The translations under genes and the position numbers were made by a program. Shown here one piece after another: positions 5,379 to 8,666 of a stretch of 8,666 nucleotides of DNA. Every line of letters begins with the position of its first letter. Position 1 is the stretch's first letter. The notes beneath the pieces are model-generated. The model had not been told where the DNA came from, searched no databases, and saw only the letters and a list, made by a program, of their open reading frames with translations. Source of the DNA: an uncultured Bacillus sp. (GTDB lineage Bacteria; Bacillota; Bacilli; Bacillales; Cytobacillaceae); the NCBI GenBank assembly GCA_937894355.1, contig CALCRD010000548.1:1-8666 (forward strand). Reading direction: 5' to 3'.

Positions 5379-6845
5379 TTAAATGCCTTGCTTTTTTGCT
5401 TCATCCCAATAATGGTCAAGTTGTTCGAGGCTATGGTCATTAAACTCTTTACCACTAGCTTTTACCCTGTTCTCAACAAAACGAAACCGATTTGTGAATT
5501 TTTGATTTGTGGCGAGCAAGGCTTCTTCAGGATGAATTTTATAAAAGCGGGCTAAATTAATCAACGCAAACAATATATCGCCAAATTCCTTTAGCATATT
5601 TTCATTGTTTTCAGCTTTCACCACTTCTTCTTCAAATTCCTGAAGTTCTTCCTTAACCTTGTCCCACACAGGAGCTACTTCTTGCCAATCAAAGCCTACT
5701 TTAGCAGCTTCCTTTTGCAGTTCATAAGCTCTAATAAGACTAGGCTGAGCTATTCCAACCTTATCTAATAGTGAGACATCTTTAGGAGTTTCCTTCTCCT
5801 GATTTTTAATTTCCTGCCAATTGGTTAAGACATCCTCCACTCCATTTACGGCGACATTACCGAAAACATGGGGATGACGGCGAATCATTTTTGCCGTAAT
5901 TCCTTCAATCACATCATCGATGGAAAAATAGCCTTCATCCTCGCCAATCTGGGCATGGAGCATAACTTGGAGCAATACATCTCCTAATTCTTCGATCATA
6001 TGGTCAAGATCATCATTATTGATGGCTTCGATTAATTCATAAGTTTCTTCAATCAAATATTTCTTTAGGCTTTGATAGGTTTGCTTTTTATCCCAAGGAC
6101 AGCCATTCGGCCCTCTTAGCTCAGCAATCACTTGGCGAAGTTTGCTGAACTCTTTATAAAGGACTTCTTCCTCAGCAACCGGTGGAACATACACAGAAGT
6201 TAAATTATTTACTTTAACAATGGCTTGGTCCAGCTCATACAACGGAATCTCTTGGACCTGCTCGTTCGCACTACCTGCAGCGGTTACTACATAGATTTTA
6301 TAATCATCGGGAAGTCGTTCCATTAATGTCAATTTCACATTTGAGGCAACGTATGTATCATAAACCTGCCCAATTAACACATGCTGAGATAGATTAATGG
6401 CATCACGGGTCAAGGATGTTCCATCCAATAATTGGAATCCGTCGATTGGATCGATTCGCAGTGCCTGAAAAATGGCATCGATAAAGCTTTGGCCACCGCC
6501 AATTTCTATTTCAATCCCTCGTTCAGGGGCCTTTTCCAACAATAATTGAACAGTACGCTCGGCCACAAGCGGATGACCTGGTACCGCATAAATAACCGTT
6601 TCTGTTTCTGCCTTTTGTAATAAGGTTTCACAAATTTCCTGATAGACTTGTTCAAACTGATCATGTTTTTCGTAAACTTGATCAAACGATACCATTTGAA
6701 CGCTTGATTGCTCTAACTCTGTAATGACTGGATGTTCCTTTGTTCGTAAATAAACTAGATTTGCTTGGGTTATTTTTTTATAAACTCCGTAGGGAATCTG
6801 TTCGATATCTCCAGCACCTAATCCGAGTATAACCACTTTTTTCAT
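5379..6845 (-). CDS. yabN: YabN: tetrapyrrole-methylase-like domain fused to MazG nucleotide pyrophosphohydrolase
   Basis: This is a two-part protein. Residues about 1-220 form a SAM-type tetrapyrrole methylase fold (VVILGLGAGDIEQIPYGVY at the start, YAVPGHPLVAERT at about 86-98, GGGQSFIDAIFQAL at about 116-129), whose substrate in YabN is unknown. From about 228 comes MazG, which hydrolyses nucleoside triphosphates to monophosphate and pyrophosphate. The first MazG half has LRGPNGCPWD, metal ligands E266, E267 and E270 of EETYE and E286/D289 of EELGD, and RRHPHVFG. A second half (about 365-488) has a further EExxE (399-403) and ExxD (420-423). Both metal sites look intact. At 488 residues it matches B. 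subtilis YabN. ATG at 6845 is preferred over TTG at 6851 because AGGAGA lies 9 bases upstream, inside the end of yabM. Confidence 0.95.
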   Translation of the reverse strand: MKKVVILGLGAGDIEQIPYGVYKKITQANLVYLRTKEHPVITELEQSSVQMVSFDQVYEKHDQFEQVYQEICETLLQKAETETVIYAVPGHPLVAERTVQLLLEKAPERGIEIEIGGGQSFIDAIFQALRIDPIDGFQLLDGTSLTRDAINLSQHVLIGQVYDTYVASNVKLTLMERLPDDYKIYVVTAAGSANEQVQEIPLYELDQAIVKVNNLTSVYVPPVAEEEVLYKEFSKLRQVIAELRGPNGCPWDKKQTYQSLKKYLIEETYELIEAINNDDLDHMIEELGDVLLQVMLHAQIGEDEGYFSIDDVIEGITAKMIRRHPHVFGNVAVNGVEDVLTNWQEIKNQEKETPKDVSLLDKVGIAQPSLIRAYELQKEAAKVGFDWQEVAPVWDKVKEELQEFEEEVVKAENNENMLKEFGDILFALINLARFYKIHPEEALLATNQKFTNRFRFVENRVKASGKEFNDHSLEQLDHYWDEAKKQGI

Positions 6846-6851
6846 AAACAA

Positions 6852-8480
6852 TCATCTCCTGTTTCTATCTGGCAACAATAGCATAAGCTTACTTCCAAAC
6901 GGGAGTAGCAATAGCTCCTCTTCTTTGATCATCCCGCTTCTCAAGACATAGACTAAATAAAGCGAGCCTCCCAATATAACGGCCGAGATAGCTTGAAAGG
7001 AAGCTGCTAGTCTTACATCAGAAAAAAACAAATCTGTAATTTTTAGGTATCCTAGCAAACTACCGCCCAACAGTACTCCGCCAAAACCGATTGTCGGTAA
7101 AAAGCCCTTAGGCAAAATTCGTCTGTTAAAAATCTTTTTAAGTTGCCGGCTTAATAAAACTAACACCACCACCATGGCAACTACTGAAGAAATAGCCGCG
7201 CCATGCGTTCCAAATTCCCTCACTAATGGAACATTTAGTAACAACTTTAGCGCAAATCCAAATAAGATAATGGCAGCTGGTAGAACGCTCTTTCCTAGCC
7301 CTTGAAGAATGCTGGAAATCGTAATAATGACCGAACAAAATAGAATTAATAAACTTATAATTGCTAAAACACTTGAGCCGGCGTCACTATCGAAAAGCAT
7401 AAGATTTGTTGGTTTTATGATAAAAAATAAGCCAATAGAACCACCTGCACCAACAAGAATACTAATTTTCAGGGCAGTTTGGATTTTTTGATAAAGAAAA
7501 GCTTTATTATTGCTTAATTTCCCACTAGAAATTAACGGTACTAAGGATAATGACATTGAAGTGGCTAATATCGTTCCTAATTGCAGTAGGGGCTGTCCCC
7601 GATCATATACCCCTTTTAGCGCTTTAGCAGCCTCTGTCTCGATTCCTGTTTGGACAAGTAATGGATATAAATTAAGCGAATCAGCCAGCTGAATGAAGAT
7701 AAGTAACATTCCTGTTATACAAATGGCAAACCCTTGTACCGATAATACTTTAACAATTTCAGCAATCTCTGTTAATTGGATTGATTGCCAAACACCGCTA
7801 AAGGAGGGATTTCCCCCCCGTCGCATTCGTTTCCAAAAATAACCCAATATTACCACAGACACAATTCCCCCGGTAATGGAGCCGAAAGTTGCCCCAGCCC
7901 CCACGACATAAAGTAATTCTTTCTTATCCAAAAAATTCCCAGTCATAAAAATGTAGGTTAACATTAAAATTGTTACCACTCTAATCATTTGTTCGCCAAC
8001 TTGTGAAACGGCCGTTGGCATCATTATGTCATTCCCTTGAAAATAACCTCGGAGAACGGCGGTAAACGGTAAAATAATAAAAATAATCGAGATTACTTTA
8101 AATAAAATCGCTAATTTTCCATCCTGCATTTTTGCCGCTAACAGATCTGCACCAAAATACATCGCTAAGAAAGAAGCAATCCCTAATAGAACCAAGAAAA
8201 AAAACGATATAATTAAAAACTGAGTCGCACTCTTTAAATCATTTTGAGCTTTTTTCTCCGCGTAAAACTTGGAAATAATAATTGGAAAACCGCTGGTTGT
8301 TAAGACGAGCGCCAGCCCATAAAATGGGTAAACCTGCTGATATATGTAAAATCCAATATCTCCAGCCATATTTTGAAAGGGAATTCGATAACTAGCGCTT
8401 AATATTTTGGTAATAATCGCGCCAATTGTTAAAATTAAAACGCCTTTCATCATCCCTCTGTGACTTTTCCCAGGCTCCAT
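6852..8480 (-). CDS. yabM: YabM: SpoVB/MurJ-like MOP-superfamily lipid-linked precursor flippase
   Basis: This is a polytopic inner-membrane protein of the MOP exporter superfamily, in the group with SpoVB, YkvU and YtgP (MurJ). The group moves lipid-linked saccharide precursors across the membrane; the substrate of YabM itself is not established. About 14 membrane segments span the protein. Family signatures (numbered from ATG) are YRIPFQNMAGDIGFYIYQQ (about 31-49), LRGYFQGNDIMMPTAVSQVG (about 143-162), YDRGQPLLQLGTILATSMSL (about 292-311) and ILQGLGKS (about 391-398). It is 542 residues, a usual length. ATG at 8480 is chosen because AGGTGA lies 8 bases before it; an in-frame GTG at 8492 would add four residues but overlaps that site. 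It is the first gene of the block, and its stop leads directly into yabN. In B. subtilis spoVT lies upstream; here a repeat fills that side to the window edge. Confidence 0.9.
   Translation of the reverse strand: MEPGKSHRGMMKGVLILTIGAIITKILSASYRIPFQNMAGDIGFYIYQQVYPFYGLALVLTTSGFPIIISKFYAEKKAQNDLKSATQFLIISFFFLVLLGIASFLAMYFGADLLAAKMQDGKLAILFKVISIIFIILPFTAVLRGYFQGNDIMMPTAVSQVGEQMIRVVTILMLTYIFMTGNFLDKKELLYVVGAGATFGSITGGIVSVVILGYFWKRMRRGGNPSFSGVWQSIQLTEIAEIVKVLSVQGFAICITGMLLIFIQLADSLNLYPLLVQTGIETEAAKALKGVYDRGQPLLQLGTILATSMSLSLVPLISSGKLSNNKAFLYQKIQTALKISILVGAGGSIGLFFIIKPTNLMLFDSDAGSSVLAIISLLILFCSVIITISSILQGLGKSVLPAAIILFGFALKLLLNVPLVREFGTHGAAISSVVAMVVVLVLLSRQLKKIFNRRILPKGFLPTIGFGGVLLGGSLLGYLKITDLFFSDVRLAASFQAISAVILGGSLYLVYVLRSGMIKEEELLLLPFGSKLMLLLPDRNRR
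6855..6860 (-). promoter_or_regulatory. Ribosome binding site of yabN, inside the yabM 3' end
   Basis: AGGAGA on the minus strand forms the last two sense codons of yabM (Arg-Arg), directly before its TGA stop at 6854-6852. It is 9 bases from the yabN ATG at 6845 but only 3 from the TTG at 6851, so it favours the ATG. It also suggests coupling of the two genes. Confidence 0.8.
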
Positions 8481-8488
8481 AGCCTTTT

Positions 8489-8494
8489 TCACCT
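8489..8494 (-). promoter_or_regulatory. Ribosome binding site of yabM
   Basis: AGGTGA on the minus strand matches the 3' part of the anti-Shine-Dalgarno partner and sits 8 bases before the ATG at 8480. The GTG at 8492 lies within this motif and so is a less likely start. The dispersed repeat begins only 12 bases further upstream. Confidence 0.6.
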
Positions 8495-8505
8495 ACCAAA
8501 TATTA

Positions 8506-8613
8506 GAAAAGCGCAAGCGCCTTGGTCAGCGGCGTATGAACTTATAGCACATCGACTGAGATAAAGGAAACACGAAGTGCGGTTTTCACTTCGATGTTGA
8601 CTTATCGTAGGGA
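8506..8613. repeat. Dispersed intergenic repeat (right copy), with internal hairpins
   Basis: The first 54 bases match the copy at 3-55 in the same orientation. The copy continues with a perfect 7-bp hairpin, CGAAGTG (8573-8579) with CACTTCG (8587-8593), and a possible outer pairing of ACATCGA (8549-8555) with TCGATGT (8591-8597). The strand of action is unknown and no open reading frame is evident. It occupies the region just upstream of yabM, and I see no convincing promoter for yabM within it. I recognise the general type from other Bacillus-group genomes, from memory. Confidence 0.75.
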
Positions 8614-8666
8614 GGTAAAATCCAAAAGCCGATTTTACTCGGTAAAATCCAAAAGCCGATTTTACT
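8614..8666. repeat. Tandem 27-bp palindromic repeat running off the window edge
   Basis: The 27-bp unit starting GGTAAAATCC occurs at 8614-8640 and again, less its last base, at 8641-8666, with no difference between the copies. Each unit contains a perfect 8-bp inverted repeat, GTAAAATC with GATTTTAC, around CAAAAGCC. There is no spacer between units. The array may continue beyond the window. Confidence 0.85.

Noticed and set aside
8614..8666. Possible CRISPR array
   Set aside because: The repeated units abut with no unique spacers, so this is a tandem palindromic repeat rather than a CRISPR.
3..8666. Block as a composite transposon or genomic island
   Set aside because: The flanking repeats are direct, short and diverged, no transposase or integrase is present, and the gene content is core Bacillaceae with conserved order.

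Overview
The window is a low-GC Bacillaceae chromosome segment, from Bacillus or a close relative such as the Neobacillus/Mesobacillus group. It carries the conserved sporulation, division and RNA-quality-control block known from the start of the Bacillus subtilis chromosome: yabM-yabN-yabO(rqcP)-yabP-yabQ-divIC-yabR, a tRNA-Met gene, then spoIIE. All eight proteins match their B. subtilis counterparts in family and approximate length, as far as I recall those sequences. The species itself cannot be named from the sequence.

Layout, left to right. Bases 3-55 are a truncated copy of a dispersed repeat. spoIIE (about 77-2551, minus strand) follows, with a Spo0A-type promoter upstream at 2586-2618 that has a 21-bp spacer. 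A consensus sigma-A promoter at 2761-2789 drives a plus-strand tRNA-Met(CAU) at 2810-2883. Two hairpin terminators (2943-2987 and 3043-3077) separate this tRNA from the convergent end of yabR. From there every gene is on the minus strand: yabR (with its own perfect-hexamer sigma-A promoter), divIC, yabQ, yabP, yabO, yabN and yabM. Read in transcription order this is yabM > yabN > yabO > yabP > yabQ > divIC > yabR. Bases 8506-8666 hold a longer copy of the repeat seen at the left edge, ending in a tandem 27-bp palindromic unit that reaches the window end.

The genes within the block are tightly packed. The yabN ribosome binding site lies in the last codons of yabM, yabP and yabQ overlap by ATGA, and the divIC ribosome binding site overlaps the yabQ stop codon. 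An intrinsic terminator overlaps the yabO stop codon, and a sigma-E-like -10 element lies just after it. This suggests that yabM-yabN-yabO and yabP-yabQ-divIC are partly separate transcription units.

Functionally the block combines envelope lipid-precursor flipping (YabM), nucleotide sanitation (YabN), ribosome-associated quality control (YabO/RqcP), spore coat and cortex morphogenesis (YabP, YabQ), septum assembly (DivIC), RNA binding (YabR), and asymmetric division plus sigma-F activation (SpoIIE). I found no new biological system. The items worth a second look are regulatory: the terminator embedded at the yabO stop, the flanking repeats, the spoIIE promoter architecture, and a mismatch in the tRNA-Met T stem.
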